Assembly (NCBI RefSeq): GCF_905475465.1
Contig: NC_062235.1
Span: forward strand, 5,776,001 to 5,840,000
Direction: 5' to 3'
DNA: 64,000 nt
Source of the DNA: Pieris napi
Taxonomy: Eukaryota > Arthropoda > Insecta > Lepidoptera > Pieridae
Position numbers and translations under genes: made by a program. This document shows positions 1 to 10,642 of the stretch, in pieces. Each line of letters opens with the position of its first letter. Within the stretch, counting starts at the first letter, position 1. The notes below the pieces were generated by a model that was given only the letters and a program-made list of their open reading frames with translations, had not been told where the DNA came from and ran no database searches.

Positions 1-1296
1 TTAGTGTAAACTTTAATATAATCTTAAACCTTTTTTCGGTTGGGCACTCGTCCCAGAATCGTTCTCTAAAATGTATTATTTAAATTATACGTTCCGTTGA
101 GGAATTAAAAAAAAGGGTGCGTGTACCTATGTACGCGCGTAAGATGTTGCACTTCTTTGGCATTATTAAAAATAGTTTTCGGTTGCATGCAAATAATTAA
201 TTACAATTAAATAATCAGACTGGAAAAGGAGTCATTATAGTCAATAAAGTTCAGTTTATTTTGAAAAATTAAATAAATAAATATTAATTATTATTCTCTT
301 ACATTAAGTGTAACATAAATTCTATTATTATTCGAATGTTGTTTTTAAATTATGTCCAATGCCGTGGCATCTTCCGTGGAAACTTCATTCTGTTAATTTT
401 GTGTCACGCATCGTAAAATTTCACTCTCATCAATTTTTCATAATGCGCCTAAAGAAGTATAACATCAAAAAGTCATGAACAGTGTCGCCTTAATAGTAAG
501 TCTAGAGTCTGTAAGAAATGATAGATATACATTTATTATAATTACATATACAATTTAATTACTGATTAGCTAACAACTGTTAAAAAAGCAAAGGGCACCA
601 AGACAAGGTCTTGTTCAAAATAGCTTCCAACTCAATTAATTGTGAACTTATTTCAACATTAAACCGACTAAAAAAATACTTCTGAACTGTAAAGAAAAAA
701 AATCGTGGATATCTCAAAAAGTACTAAACGGATTTTGATGAAACTTGGACTCTTCCATAAGAATAGAAAGATATAGACGAAGATTAAAATTGTGAACAAA
801 CTGAAACAAATATACATATAACAAAATTTTGCACCTTGCTTGGAAACCTAACTAGTTAGTCATAATCAAATATGCATAGTATTTTTCAAAAATATCACAG
901 AATGTCAAAATTAATCTCCTTTTTTTGTAGTCTTTAGAAATCGTAACATATAACATAAGATCTTTCAACGGTAGAACTTCTTAAAACGTTTTAAAAGTGT
1001 GTTCGCTGAGATGATTGCTAAAAATACAAATAAAAAGAGTCTCGCTAATATCTAGAAAACGTATTTCCCTCACAACTTCGTAGTTTTGTGTTTAGGTACA
1101 TTTTGCATTGTACAAATATTTCATACTTTGTGAAATTTGAATTATATTAATTTGGTTTCGCTTTTTTTAAACGGTACTATCACTTGACTCGCTGAAATCG
1201 TAACCATTCTTTGGAATACGCGAATCATCGAAACTGTAGGACATAGTATTATCGAATAAAAGTAACTTTAATACTATTGATTGTTATATATTTCAG
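1..1296 (+). other. Intron of RRP12 (3' part)
   Basis: This is the non-coding stretch before the first visible RRP12 exon. It ends in an acceptor (TTTCAG at 1291-1296). It is A+T-rich and has no convincing open frame on either strand. Its only recognisable content is the dispersed repeat at 108-468. Confidence 0.6.
108..468 (+). repeat. MITE-like dispersed repeat, copy 1
   Basis: A segment of about 360 bp occurs again in reverse complement at 37587-37965. The core (143-466) has imperfect terminal inverted repeats. The left end reads GATGTTGCACTTCTTTGG, and the right end read inward is GATGTTATACTTCTTTAGG. A G-rich outer flank containing TACGCGCGTAAG is also shared by both copies. The size, the short inverted ends and the lack of an open frame suggest a non-autonomous DNA element (MITE). 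I did not find a clean target-site duplication, so the exact ends and superfamily are open. Confidence 0.65.
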
Positions 1297-2065
1297 ACCC
1301 CTTAGTTCTGCAGCGTCAGTGACGTCAGCGGGTACAGATTACCGCTCAAAGAAAGCAAAGGGTGACATCAAGAAGAAAGGTAAACCTGACCCGTACACGT
1401 ACTTACCGCTGTCAAGGAAGAATCTTAATAAGAGGTAAGCTGTTTAAAATAATTTAATTCCTTTAAACGAACTTAACTGATTGTTGTATTTAATTAATAT
1501 CTTAATAGTGTATGGACAAGTCTCCTTAGTGTAAAAAAATTGAAACTTTTAATTACTAAGAAATAAATAAATAAAAAGTTGACGTATTCTAGATCGACAT
1601 AAGATGAAATTTTATTTTGCAAGCGCAACTTCAAAGTCAAGTAAACAATTTTTTTTCTTCATATTTTTGTTCTATTTTATTTAAATTTCTTTTAATAGTA
1701 AAAATATAGAAAATCCTTCATTTAATTATTATATTTGTTCGCATAGTTAATCCTGCAGCTTAACGCGACTTTCACAAACTCTACGTACAATGGTGTCAGT
1801 ATCCAAAACACATATAAAATATCAAAGTTTCGTGCATAATCATAGATTTTTTATAAATATAAATAATTTTGATTGTATTATTAATTAAATTATATTGTAA
1901 ATTTGAAAAAATACAACAGTAGAAGTAAAGAAAGGATACTTTTTGAAATTCAAAAGAAATTACTATTTAATATTGTTTTTTTACAGGAAAAAGGCTGTTA
2001 CAACGCAACAATTTAAAGGAATTGTTAAATCGAAAACGAAGGCAAAACTCAAGTTTAAGAAGTGA
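1297..2065 (+). CDS. RRP12: RRP12-like protein, last two exons (partial)
   Basis: The last two coding exons are 1297-1434 and 1987-2065. They are joined by a GT-AG intron (donor GTAAGC at 1435, acceptor TTTACAG ending 1986) and stop at TGA 2063-2065. The spliced tail contains KGDIKKKGKPDPYTYLPLSR, then NLNKRKKA and QFKGIVKSKTKAKLKFKK. A very basic tail with a DPYxYxPLxRxxLNKR block followed by QFKGxV is characteristic of the RRP12/NUC173 family. These are HEAT-repeat proteins that bind pre-40S particles and take part in pre-rRNA processing and nuclear export with Ran. The HEAT-repeat body lies upstream of this window. The identification rests on the C-terminal motif only; the splice structure is well supported. 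Confidence 0.72.
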
Positions 2066-2303
2066 TTTTAGTATTAGTTTCATTTGTAATCAATTTTTAT
2101 CATTATACTAAAATATGTTAGTTTCCAATAGAGGAATTCAATAATTTTAGAGAGATTACATCTTCAGCTTTGATGTAGAAAACTTCAATTTGTTACTAAC
2201 TTCATCGCGACTAGTTTATCCTTGCGCCGTAATACTATAAATGAGCAAGATAAATTTCACCTTTGTTTATTGAATTGATGTTGTTGAATGTTAACCGTGT
2301 TAA

Positions 2304-2309
2304 AATAAA
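2304..2309 (+). terminator. Candidate poly-A signal for RRP12
   Basis: AATAAA lies 239 nt past the RRP12 stop codon and is followed by T-rich sequence. It is the first canonical hexamer on this strand after the stop that I noticed. The motif is short and A+T-rich DNA throws up chance matches. Confidence 0.35.
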
Positions 2310-3106
2310 ATTGTTTACAGAACGGCTCCGAAATATCCAAAGGAATTAATTTATGCGGATCTAGTTAGCTGGTGTACCCTCATATCAATAGACAAGGAAT
2401 AATTTGTTAATCCAATTTGTATTTCCGTAACAGTAATTGTCAAGAAATCGGTGACAATAACTTTGAAGATTTCTAACCCTTGATAATTCCAATTTCTCAA
2501 TGACAGAATACAAAATATTGACAAAGCAATTCCTCACCGAATCTTACCCGACTTTAGATAAGGGGATATAGCGGTTAGGGTAACATTCAGACTTGAGACA
2601 AACTTAGCCCTAAGCCTCGACCCTGAATTTTACCCTTAGATCCTATCTTGTTAGCGTACAGCGCCATCTACGGGTGCAATTGTGGATTAAAACTATAAAA
2701 ATTGGTCCAAACTAAAAATGTAAGGTAAAATAGCCGGTGCCCGATTATAACTATTGCTAATTAATTTGTTGGCAGTTTGTGTTTTGTAATAAATATTTTA
2801 TCTTGGTCTGTTGTTTCCTTTTTCTTTAAAGTGGATATGTGATTATTCTACATTATTACTAAGTAGGAACATTACAATATCATCATGAAACACGTAAGAA
2901 CATCAAACATTTCCCTAACCGATATTAAATTTTCAAGCAAAGAACGTACGTAACAAGTATAACATTTTAACATTATAAAACTTTGGCTACTGAATCAGAT
3001 TAGTACGTATTTGGAAATATTAAAGAATTGAATATACTATTTATTGCAGGGCAACCGATATTAACTATTATTATTACTATATATATATGTATATGCAGTT
3101 AACAAC

Positions 3107-3158
3107 AGTCCAGTAGGAGTACCCAACCAATACGAGTTGGTTGACTTACTACAGGACT
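3107..3158. repeat. Imperfect hairpin, about 20-bp arms
   Basis: The arms are 3107-3128 (AGTCCAGTAGGAGTACCCAA...) and 3136-3158 (GTTGGTTGACTTACTACAGG...). They pair over most of their length with two or three mismatches and a small bulge, around a loop of about 7 nt. Function is unknown. The geometry resembles a short pre-miRNA stem, but the loop is small and I recognise no seed. Confidence 0.4.
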
Positions 3159-5318
3159 CGTATACATCTCTTATAGTCCAAATATGTTCTGTTAAAAAGT
3201 GAGGAAAAGTTTTTGACTAGAAGATTTACAGAAGACCTACCAACTCTTATTCCAGTAACTTTCAATAGATCTTTTACTTTGCTAAAGTTCAATGTTCAAA
3301 TTTCTTGCCTTTATTCCTGTGTATGTAAAACACAAAAATAAATAATTTCATTTGTAACTATAATTGCAATAACACTAATTTTAAGATTTTTTTATATTAA
3401 ATAGTCAAAAAACTACTACTCCACCACCGAAGGAGTGATGGCCTCCTACATATTCTTCCACTTGTATCTCATTTGCAATGTTTCTTTTCCGCTACCTCTT
3501 ATTTCATGTCAAGGTTTCTGGTCATCACCTTTTTTTTTCTCTCATTTCCTTTGAGAACCTCTTTGACCTATATCGCAAATTAAGGCATGTAAAGTCACTT
3601 ACGCTGTTCAAGACACTAAACGTGCTATAAGACACACTAAACGTCGACTAAAATTATATGTTTTTAACATTACTCCATAATTGAGTTCCACTGTACATTT
3701 TATACTTAAGTAATGGTTTACTAAATAATTGTTTGATGAGAATGTAATAAACATTCTCTCATAGTTAGGAATAGAGCCTAAGGCTTGTGTCAATCTAGGT
3801 CAGTTTATAGGTGGCTAGCGAAATCGAAATGTCAATAGACGATCCAATTGAAAGTGTTTTCGAAACAATTAATTTTCTAAACTACTTTCGTAAGAATTAT
3901 TGTTTCGTAGAAAACGATCTTCAAAAGTAGGTGTTATTTTTTTATGAGCCCCATTGTCCCCAAAGGCCAAACAACTAAAAAATAAAAGCTTCCCCAAAAC
4001 AGACGATTACTTTCTTATCAAACGACTAATCAGTCGTAGTCGTAGTGAGAAAATTCCTGGACATCGGGAAAATTGCTGCTGTTAAAGGACTTGGCGGCTT
4101 ATCATACTTTATGTACATGTTTTTATTATTTTTATTATAAAGTGAAATTTTAGAAATATATGATGTTTTGCGCTAGTCGTTCATGCTATTGCTTTCCTAC
4201 CACCTTTTTATTATGTGCATAAAATAGAAATACGTATCAACCAAGATACATTTTTATTAATAAAGGTGTAGTACTGTCTATGGGATATTTGCTACGGTTT
4301 TAAGTTTAATAGTGGTCCAAATATTTTTAAAGGTTTAAATTGTTTATTTTAAGTGTACTGAAAGCGGAGAAAAAAATTATGGTCTTTTGAGAATGTTCGC
4401 ATGGTTTATTAGTTCTGTAACTGGTTATTTTAAAAGATAATCTAAGATCTTTGCAACGTTTTTAACTTAAGGTCGATTATTAGAGTCGGAAGTTTTAGTA
4501 TATTAGAATATGCGTGATGGAAACTTTCTATCCAAATTGAAAGAATAAGTACTCATTAATAATTTGAATAAAGTAAATATCACTGGTAATTGTGGAATTC
4601 GATTTCATAAAATGCGATTCTTCCAATATAAAAATTGTTAGTCCTTATAAAAATTGTTTTAGTAGTTTTAATAACCGCTTGTATAAAATTAAGCCTAAGC
4701 AGCTATCACGTGGCCCTAATGCCTATTCAACAGGGTATATGTGTTACATGAATGATGATGAAATTGAGCATTAGTTCATATAAATCGAATACCACACGAC
4801 CAGCTTTGTTAGCAAATAGTGTTTCAACTTTCACACAGTGGGAAATTTTAACAATGTCAAATCCATAAAAGGTGTACATAAATTAAAACAATTTACTTGA
4901 TGAGGTATTTTAAAAGGAGGCAATTTACTATGGATAAACTTAATTTTAATAATATTTATATTTTTACATGGAAATTTGCATCACATTAAACATTATCCTA
5001 GGCCATTTTTCATTATTCAGTATTAACAATGTCATATCAAAAAAATACAACCATTCTGCATAATCTATTTCATAATTCTCCGTTGGCATTACCAGTGTTG
5101 TAACCGGAAACCAATTAAAAAAATCTTATAAATAATATACAAAATAATACAAACATTAGTTCTTTTTAGAGAAAAATGAGATTTTACAACATCTTTACAT
5201 TCAAATTCCATTAGGGGATAAAAATTCGTGATTATTGAACATTTACAATGCCAGTCCGATTTACAAAAAAATAAATATACAATTAAGTGACTACACAACC
5301 AGTGATTGCTTAAATTGT

Positions 5319-7373
5319 TCAGCATTTTTCATCAGCGAGCAATGGGTCAAAAGAAAAACCTAGATCTAGCATCGCTCCAGAGGGCCGCTTGGCTGCTTTT
5401 ATAGAGGAAGCGCGCGGCTTGCGTTCCGAGTGTCCTAAATGTCCATTTAAAGTATGTCGCACTTCACCAGCAAACAAATCACTAAACGTCTGCTGCACAT
5501 CTTTATTACCACTACTACTATTTGAACATGTCACTATTAGTTTGCGCACTTCAGGTTTGTTGGGTTTATTAGTGTTATTCATGTGTAGAGTCTTTGTTAG
5601 AGATAAACTCTGATTATAAAAATTGTTCGTCACACCTGAGGCTTTCGTTGACCGGGTTAATGATGACTTAATGTTGCTACGCACAGTCGCGAATTTCTTA
5701 CCTAAAGTAATTGCGCTGCCTGCATGAGAAGCGTTAAATGTGCATAGAGCAAGAGGTCGAGGACACGAACTATACCAGCACACATCGCTGGGAATCAAGA
5801 TAGGTGGACCATCAGGCTTTTCTTCTTTAATAGGTGGAGTGGGTTGCGGCGCCGATGCTATACTGTGTACGGGGACCTCTATAGGAATTTCTGCGTCGTC
5901 TGGTAACAGAAAAGGATCAGTCGGTAAGGGTTGACTAAGCAGAGAGGTAATGCTAGATGTATCAGGTAGGACTGGGTCCTCTACATTCAGCCAACTCGCG
6001 TAAAGGTCATTGCTTTGTTGCTCGGTGGCCAAACCGTTAAACAAGCTGAGGTCTATGGACGTATTGACTAGGAGCGGTGGGAGATTAACAGGCGTGGTCG
6101 GAGCAGGGGCAGCCACGGCCGGTACAGGAGTATGACTGACTGGAGGAGTGTATGTATTTCCCGCAGCCGCTGCGTCACGGGATGCTCGATGCTCAGCTAA
6201 TAACGTGTCGAAGGGCTTTGCCCTACCTTCCACCGTCCTCCGCAGTGAAAGAGCATGTGCCTTACATGTCAAAGATCGTGTGCAAGGCTTTGGGTTCTCT
6301 GCTGTAACTACACCGCAATGCTTGTTCGGATCGTATTCGCGTAAGTTAAATTTCGTTTTGCTCGTTTTGCGCGTCTGCGTTTTTGTGGTTGGCGTTGCCG
6401 GTGCTTTAACAACTTGAGCATTTTGTATATTATCTACAACTGCAACCATAGGTGCAGTGGTTTGAGAAAAAGTTATATTTGTTAAATCAGTATCTGGAAT
6501 AGGGAATCCAGCTAATGATGGATCTAATGTTGCTGAATACAAATCTGGTGTTGGTATGGTATCTGTTGTAATAGGAAAATTAATCTCATGTATATCCTTA
6601 ATTATACTCTTCCAATCTGCAGCATTTGTAATGTCATCTGCACTCTGAATACCTTCAGAGTTCATTATTGCAAAAATATCATCCGTTAGGTTTTCCCCGA
6701 GGGGTAAATCTTCTGTATCTTGTATACTAACAACAGGTAACTCTCCACTTTCCATACTTATTTGTACTTCACCAGTTATTGCTGATGAGGTACTAGCTTC
6801 TTCCAGGTACTGTAAATCAGGTTGTGGCAGTACTATCCTAGATATAGGAGCAGCAGCCGGCACTGGGGAGTTCTCCAACTTCATAGGGTGAATTTCTACA
6901 GGAGGTGGAGGAGGTGGTTCCTTCTTATGTCTACTTCTACTAGGAACAGATTTTAGCTTAACTGTTGGAGGTGGAGGTGGAAGAATTGGCTCAGCACCAT
7001 TGTGGGATTCCAGTAAATGTCTGTACGCAGCACTACACTTCACTATTTCTCCACACATATGACACACAGCAGCATTGAGATTGTCCATCTGTGGGAACAA
7101 GCCGTGAAGGCTCATACTCTCATATTTAAGGCGATTGAGGCCTGCGCGACGGTAGCGCGCCTGGCCTCGATCTGCAACCTTGTAAGGGTGAGCTTCGTGA
7201 ACACGGCGTGTGGAAGAGCTCTTTCCGTCCACCGCCGCTGGGGTCGTGAAAGTGCCATCGTTGTCTCTACGAGGAGACAAGTGGCCGATTTCACTCACCC
7301 ACAGATCCCATGGCTTCTCATTACATTTTAATGGAGTGACTACTTTCGCCGCAAACGGGAAGTCACCAGACAT
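5319..7373 (-). CDS. ATXN7: Ataxin-7 / Sgf73 homologue, SAGA DUB-module subunit
   Basis: An uninterrupted 684-residue frame. The start is ATG 7371-7373 (MSGDFPFAAK, A at -3); the frame stays open to 7451 but without another ATG. In the family, ataxin-7 tethers the deubiquitinase module to SAGA, where histone H2B is deubiquitinated. An N-terminal C2H2-type zinc finger is visible at C104, C107, H119 and H124 (VCHMCGEIVKC...HLLESH). A SCA7 zinc-binding domain lies at about 340-402 with C353, C364, C370 and H373 (HCGVV...PCTRSLTCKAH), followed by FDTLLAEH. Two proline runs flank a basic segment at about 130-160, and the tail is serine/asparagine-rich. There is no long glutamine tract of the human type. 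An intronless 2-kb coding region is notable. The gene is head-to-head with IMMP2L. Confidence 0.88.
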   Translation of the reverse strand: MSGDFPFAAKVVTPLKCNEKPWDLWVSEIGHLSPRRDNDGTFTTPAAVDGKSSSTRRVHEAHPYKVADRGQARYRRAGLNRLKYESMSLHGLFPQMDNLNAAVCHMCGEIVKCSAAYRHLLESHNGAEPILPPPPPTVKLKSVPSRSRHKKEPPPPPPVEIHPMKLENSPVPAAAPISRIVLPQPDLQYLEEASTSSAITGEVQISMESGELPVVSIQDTEDLPLGENLTDDIFAIMNSEGIQSADDITNAADWKSIIKDIHEINFPITTDTIPTPDLYSATLDPSLAGFPIPDTDLTNITFSQTTAPMVAVVDNIQNAQVVKAPATPTTKTQTRKTSKTKFNLREYDPNKHCGVVTAENPKPCTRSLTCKAHALSLRRTVEGRAKPFDTLLAEHRASRDAAAAGNTYTPPVSHTPVPAVAAPAPTTPVNLPPLLVNTSIDLSLFNGLATEQQSNDLYASWLNVEDPVLPDTSSITSLLSQPLPTDPFLLPDDAEIPIEVPVHSIASAPQPTPPIKEEKPDGPPILIPSDVCWYSSCPRPLALCTFNASHAGSAITLGKKFATVRSNIKSSLTRSTKASGVTNNFYNQSLSLTKTLHMNNTNKPNKPEVRKLIVTCSNSSSGNKDVQQTFSDLFAGEVRHTLNGHLGHSERKPRASSIKAAKRPSGAMLDLGFSFDPLLADEKC

Positions 7374-8572
7374 CTTCACTGTAGGTTGTGTTCTTAATAG
7401 CAATACTCCTCGTACTCTCACGGGAGCCCGGTCATTCTGGACTCCTTGCACCTTGATAGGTTATTATCCCATTTCTACTAAACGTCAAGGCCTGCTACAA
7501 AGCGCGACGAGGTCACATTGTTGTATATTCCTTCACATCATTATTTACACTTATCAGTCGAAAACGTGTTGTGATTGTTTTAGCTTTTATATTTACAGGG
7601 ACAGATGATCTATCTCACTGACAGCTGATTATGCAGGTTGTAAGTTTTTCTTCACCACGGAGCACATCCATCTGTAGACAGTCCTTTCTATAAACTTTTA
7701 GATTAGTGAACGACACTAAAAGAACTATTGTATTAATTTTCTGTGATGCTAAACTTGTTACACACGAATAAATAATATAAAATTTATGTTTAGTTGATGG
7801 TGGTTGTGATTTACTACAGAAAGCATCAACACTTTTTTGAGTATTTGAAATAGACTACAGAAGCTCTACACTTTATTGTCTATGGCCATTCATAAGCTTG
7901 AGTGACGTGACGGCAAAACAAGTGTTTACAGGCAAATTAAAGTTCTAACAGTAGATAGGTGTCAATTATAGTTTGAAAATTGCCTATCACGATAAATATA
8001 TTAGACCACTACGATACAACAATAATATAAAGTTGAAAATAATGTGTCATTTTACTAATTAGAACTTTAATAAATCTAACAAAATGCTGTCAATAAAAAC
8101 CTTTTTAAATATTATTCAAAATCCCAATGACAGAGATAGTTATTGAAACTATTAAATAAGAGTAACTAAAATTAAAACATGACAAATTGTAAAACCAAAC
8201 CAATAAAACAAAAGTCAATATTCTTAGTTTAGACTTAATCGAATATGTACTTTATCTATGGGTTAATAAATGAGATCGTATAGGTGATACGTCAGGCACA
8301 GCTATCATAATGACAGTCACAGGTATTTCGGATGAATCTAGCTGTCAGTTATCTAAGTAGGTTTAAAATACAATAATACAAATTCAGAGTAGGTATTTAA
8401 ACAAAAGTAACACTAAAAATTTTCAAGTATCCAATTTATCTACATTATGTGAATTCCATTCAATTGTGATTAGAAATCTTAAAAAAAAATAATGTTTCTC
8501 TTTTAATACAAATAAAACTTTAACCGAAATATGTTGGTTTAAGTTTAGACGGTGAATGGCTTACTGGCACCA
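7374..8572. promoter_or_regulatory. Divergent promoter region, ataxin-7 / IMMP2L
   Basis: About 1.2 kb separates the two opposed start codons, so both promoters and 5' UTRs should lie here. No TATA box or CpG-like island is convincing by eye. The stretch 7374-7460 is still open in the ataxin-7 frame but carries no ATG. I see no repeats or RNA genes in it. Confidence 0.45.
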
Positions 8573-9067
8573 ATGTGGATCCGGAATTTGTTGCGGTCAA
8601 TGCTATTAGGAGTACCCATCGGCGTCACATTTCTTGATACCATCGGCTATGTGGCGAGGGTTGAAGGTATATCTATGCAACCAGCACTTAATCCGGAGTC
8701 TAAAAATACAGACTATGTTTTTCTATCAAGATGGGCAGTGAAAGATTATAGCATTCATAGGGGAGACATAATTTCTCTTGTGTCTCCTAAAGATCCAAAT
8801 CAGAAAATTATAAAAAGAGTAGTTGCACTAGAAGGTGATATTGTGAGTACATTAGGTTATAAGAACCAGTATGTGCGTGTGCCAGAAGGTCATATCTGGG
8901 TGGAAGGAGATCATACTGGACATACTTTAGATAGTAATACTTTTGGTCCAGTTTCTTTAGGATTAGTAAATGCAAGAGCTATTTGTATAGTCTGGCCTCC
9001 TGAGCGCTGGCAAGCCCTTGAAGCAAAGATTCCTAACCACAGAAAACCAGTGAGCACACAAAAATGA
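8573..9067 (+). CDS. IMMP2L: Mitochondrial inner membrane protease subunit 2
   Basis: A single-exon frame of 164 residues. I take ATG 8573 as the start; the frame runs further 5' only through a GTG (8552). The start MWIRNLLRSMLLGVPIGVTF gives a hydrophobic N-terminal segment (about residues 9-27) like the inner-membrane anchor of the family. The S26 signal-peptidase core follows: nucleophile S34 in RVEGISMQPAL, general base K81 in KIIKRVVALEGD, then GHIWVEGDHTGHTLDSNTFG and a terminal WPPERW. Family members with this Ser/Lys dyad cleave presequences of inner-membrane and intermembrane-space proteins as part of the IMP complex. Both catalytic residues are present and the length is close to the usual 160-175 residues. 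A poly-A signal lies 42 nt past the stop. Confidence 0.93.
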   Translation: MWIRNLLRSMLLGVPIGVTFLDTIGYVARVEGISMQPALNPESKNTDYVFLSRWAVKDYSIHRGDIISLVSPKDPNQKIIKRVVALEGDIVSTLGYKNQYVRVPEGHIWVEGDHTGHTLDSNTFGPVSLGLVNARAICIVWPPERWQALEAKIPNHRKPVSTQK

Positions 9068-9108
9068 CATATTATCTATAGTATAGAACTTTCTTCATGT
9101 CTTTGTTA

Positions 9109-9114
9109 AATAAA
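9109..9114 (+). terminator. Poly-A signal of IMMP2L
   Basis: AATAAA starts 42 nt after the IMMP2L stop and is followed by T/G-rich sequence (TTTGTGC). The placement suits a short 3' UTR. Confidence 0.6.
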
Positions 9115-9490
9115 AATTTGTGCAATATTTATTTCAGTGTAAGTTGAAGCCCAAATGTAAATAAAAATTATTTTCTCATCACTTATCTAGTCTAATTGTA
9201 TGTTATTTGTTGTTAGAATATTTCAACTCACTGCCATATCAAAAAGCTATGTATTATATATAGAAGGAAAGTAAACCAATTGCTATACTCTGATGTTTGA
9301 TTACTTTTATTTATCTATGCCTAAGGTCTTACAAATATTGTATGTCAATTTATTCTCATACAATTTTAAATATTTACACATATAGCCCACACTGCTTTAT
9401 GTGTATTGTATCTTAAATGTATAAATTTCCTGATTCCCCATAAATGAACTGCGCGCACTGTTACCTTCGACTAAGGATTCGGATAACTAT
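9115..9490. other. Convergent 3' region, IMMP2L / YRDC
   Basis: This gap lies between two converging genes. On the minus strand, candidate AATAAA signals for YRDC correspond to TTTATT on the plus strand near 9128 and 9306. Nothing else is recognisable. Confidence 0.45.
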
Positions 9491-10222
9491 TTAACAACTG
9501 ATAAGACCATGGTCTTTTAGTATTTTAACAATTTCGTCATATGAAATACCTTTCCTTATAATATCATAGTACCCTATTTTGGATAAGTCTATTACGGTTG
9601 ATCCACTTCTACTATGATCCAAACCTTGATTTAATACACCACCATCAAAAACAGCTCCTAAATTAGAAAATAAATGTTCAAATTCCATCACACACAAGGA
9701 GGAAGGTTCATTGCTAGAGTTTGCACTAGTCAAAGCAATAGGCATATTGAATTGTCTAGTAACATTATTAATGAAGACATGTTTTGGGATTCGAACACCA
9801 ATTTTTGTTGTCTTTGGATTGAGATATGGATTATCCAAGAGACTTGTCTTTTCCAATACTACTGTCACTGGACCAGGTAGCAATTCATGTAATAAATCAT
9901 CACTAAGATGCTCAGCGTTACCCCATTTTCTAACATCAAAAATATCATTCACACAAATAGCTACAGGTTTAGAGGAATCTCTTCCTTTGATTAAATATAA
10001 CTTTTTAATAGCATCTCTACAATTGGCACTACAAGCTAATCCGTAAATTGTGTCTGTAGGCACAGCTATAACTTCACCTTTTGTCAGATACTCTGCTGCT
10101 CTAGCATACGACTTTTCATAGTCACATGGTATTATTGAGGCCATTTTATCAATTTTCATTTTTGGTGTGACACTTTTGAATGAATAACCGAGACAGAGCT
10201 GACACTTTTTTAGATAGTTCAT
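9491..10222 (-). CDS. YRDC: Threonylcarbamoyl-AMP synthase (YrdC/Sua5 family)
   Basis: A 243-residue single-exon frame counted from ATG 10220-10222 (MNYLKKCQLCLGYSF). Later in-frame ATGs (MKIDKMASIIP) could serve as alternative starts. The YrdC domain is clear: YLTKGEVIAVPTDTIYGLAC, then LYLIKGRDSSKPVAI with the KxR substrate-binding motif, LLPGPVTVVLEKT, IGVRIPKHVF, and ALTSANSSNEPSS with the SxN motif. The family makes threonylcarbamoyl-AMP from threonine, bicarbonate and ATP for t6A at position 37 of ANN-decoding tRNAs. The N-terminus before the domain is basic and cysteine-containing and could be a mitochondrial targeting segment. The start codon lies just 7 nt past the POLR3K stop on the same strand, leaving no room for a separate 5' UTR. 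Confidence 0.9.
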   Translation of the reverse strand: MNYLKKCQLCLGYSFKSVTPKMKIDKMASIIPCDYEKSYARAAEYLTKGEVIAVPTDTIYGLACSANCRDAIKKLYLIKGRDSSKPVAICVNDIFDVRKWGNAEHLSDDLLHELLPGPVTVVLEKTSLLDNPYLNPKTTKIGVRIPKHVFINNVTRQFNMPIALTSANSSNEPSSLCVMEFEHLFSNLGAVFDGGVLNQGLDHSRSGSTVIDLSKIGYYDIIRKGISYDEIVKILKDHGLISC

Positions 10223-10229
10223 TATCAAA

Positions 10230-10642
10230 TTAGTCTCTCCAGTTGTGGGCACATTTATGATCACAACATCTATAAAAGGTAGTCATTGGTTCATCTGCAG
10301 ACCTAGTTTGAAGTTGCATGAAAAATGCTTTACTATGACCACACTTCGGACAAACTGCATCAGTTGAATCTACATTCTCCCATGCAGCGGCCCCTCCCAT
10401 AATATAGTCAAGTTCCTGTAAATAAAGTAAATTTAAAATTTAAATCGTTAACTGGTCTGCAAACGAATGATGATAGACGGAGGATGACGCAAAAAACCAA
10501 CCTTTAGTTTAGGAAAGGTTTTAGATGAAATTTTTTTCTTTATATTGTAAATATAAGGGCATGTGTTACAAGCATATCGTAAAATTGATTCTGGACCCTC
10601 TTCGACCATAAGAATATTTGCGCATGTTGGACAAAATAACAT
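10230..10642 (-). CDS. POLR3K: RNA polymerase III subunit RPC10 (POLR3K)
   Basis: There are two exons, 10502-10642 and 10230-10415, separated by an 86-bp GT-AG intron (10416-10501). They give exactly 108 residues, the usual family length. The N-terminal zinc ribbon is MLFCPTCANILMVEEG...RYACNTCPY. Exon 2 supplies the catalytic C-terminal TFIIS-like ribbon: GGAAAWENVDSTDAVCPKCG, QLQTRSADEPMTTFYRC and CAHNWRD-stop. The invariant Asp-Glu pair of the acidic hairpin (SADEPMT) is present. This subunit drives transcript cleavage, termination and re-initiation by Pol III. The stop TAA (10230-10232) is followed by 7 nt and then the YRDC ATG. Confidence 0.93.

Larger units (their letters stand above)
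2066..5318. other. Intergenic region between RRP12 and ataxin-7 3' ends
   Basis: RRP12 (+) and the ataxin-7 homologue (-) converge here, so this is expected to hold both 3' UTRs. A candidate RRP12 poly-A signal AATAAA lies at 2304-2309. Apart from an imperfect hairpin at 3107-3158 I see no conserved coding signal. The short open frames near 3608-3793 and 4592-4774 lack an ATG start, splice context or recognisable similarity. Confidence 0.5.

Noticed and set aside
5319..7451. Ataxin-7 frame starting at 7451
   Set aside because: The first codon there is GTG, not ATG. The first ATG in frame is at 7373, with a good context.
8552..9067. IMMP2L starting at 8552
   Set aside because: That codon is GTG. 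ATG 8573 gives a start directly before the hydrophobic anchor.
10220..10264. YRDC starting at 10264
   Set aside because: GTG codon inside the POLR3K coding exon; the ATG at 10222 fits better.
10448..10642. A 64-residue stand-alone zinc-ribbon protein
   Set aside because: Its last 17 residues are intron read-through. Splicing at 10502/10415 gives the full 108-residue POLR3K.
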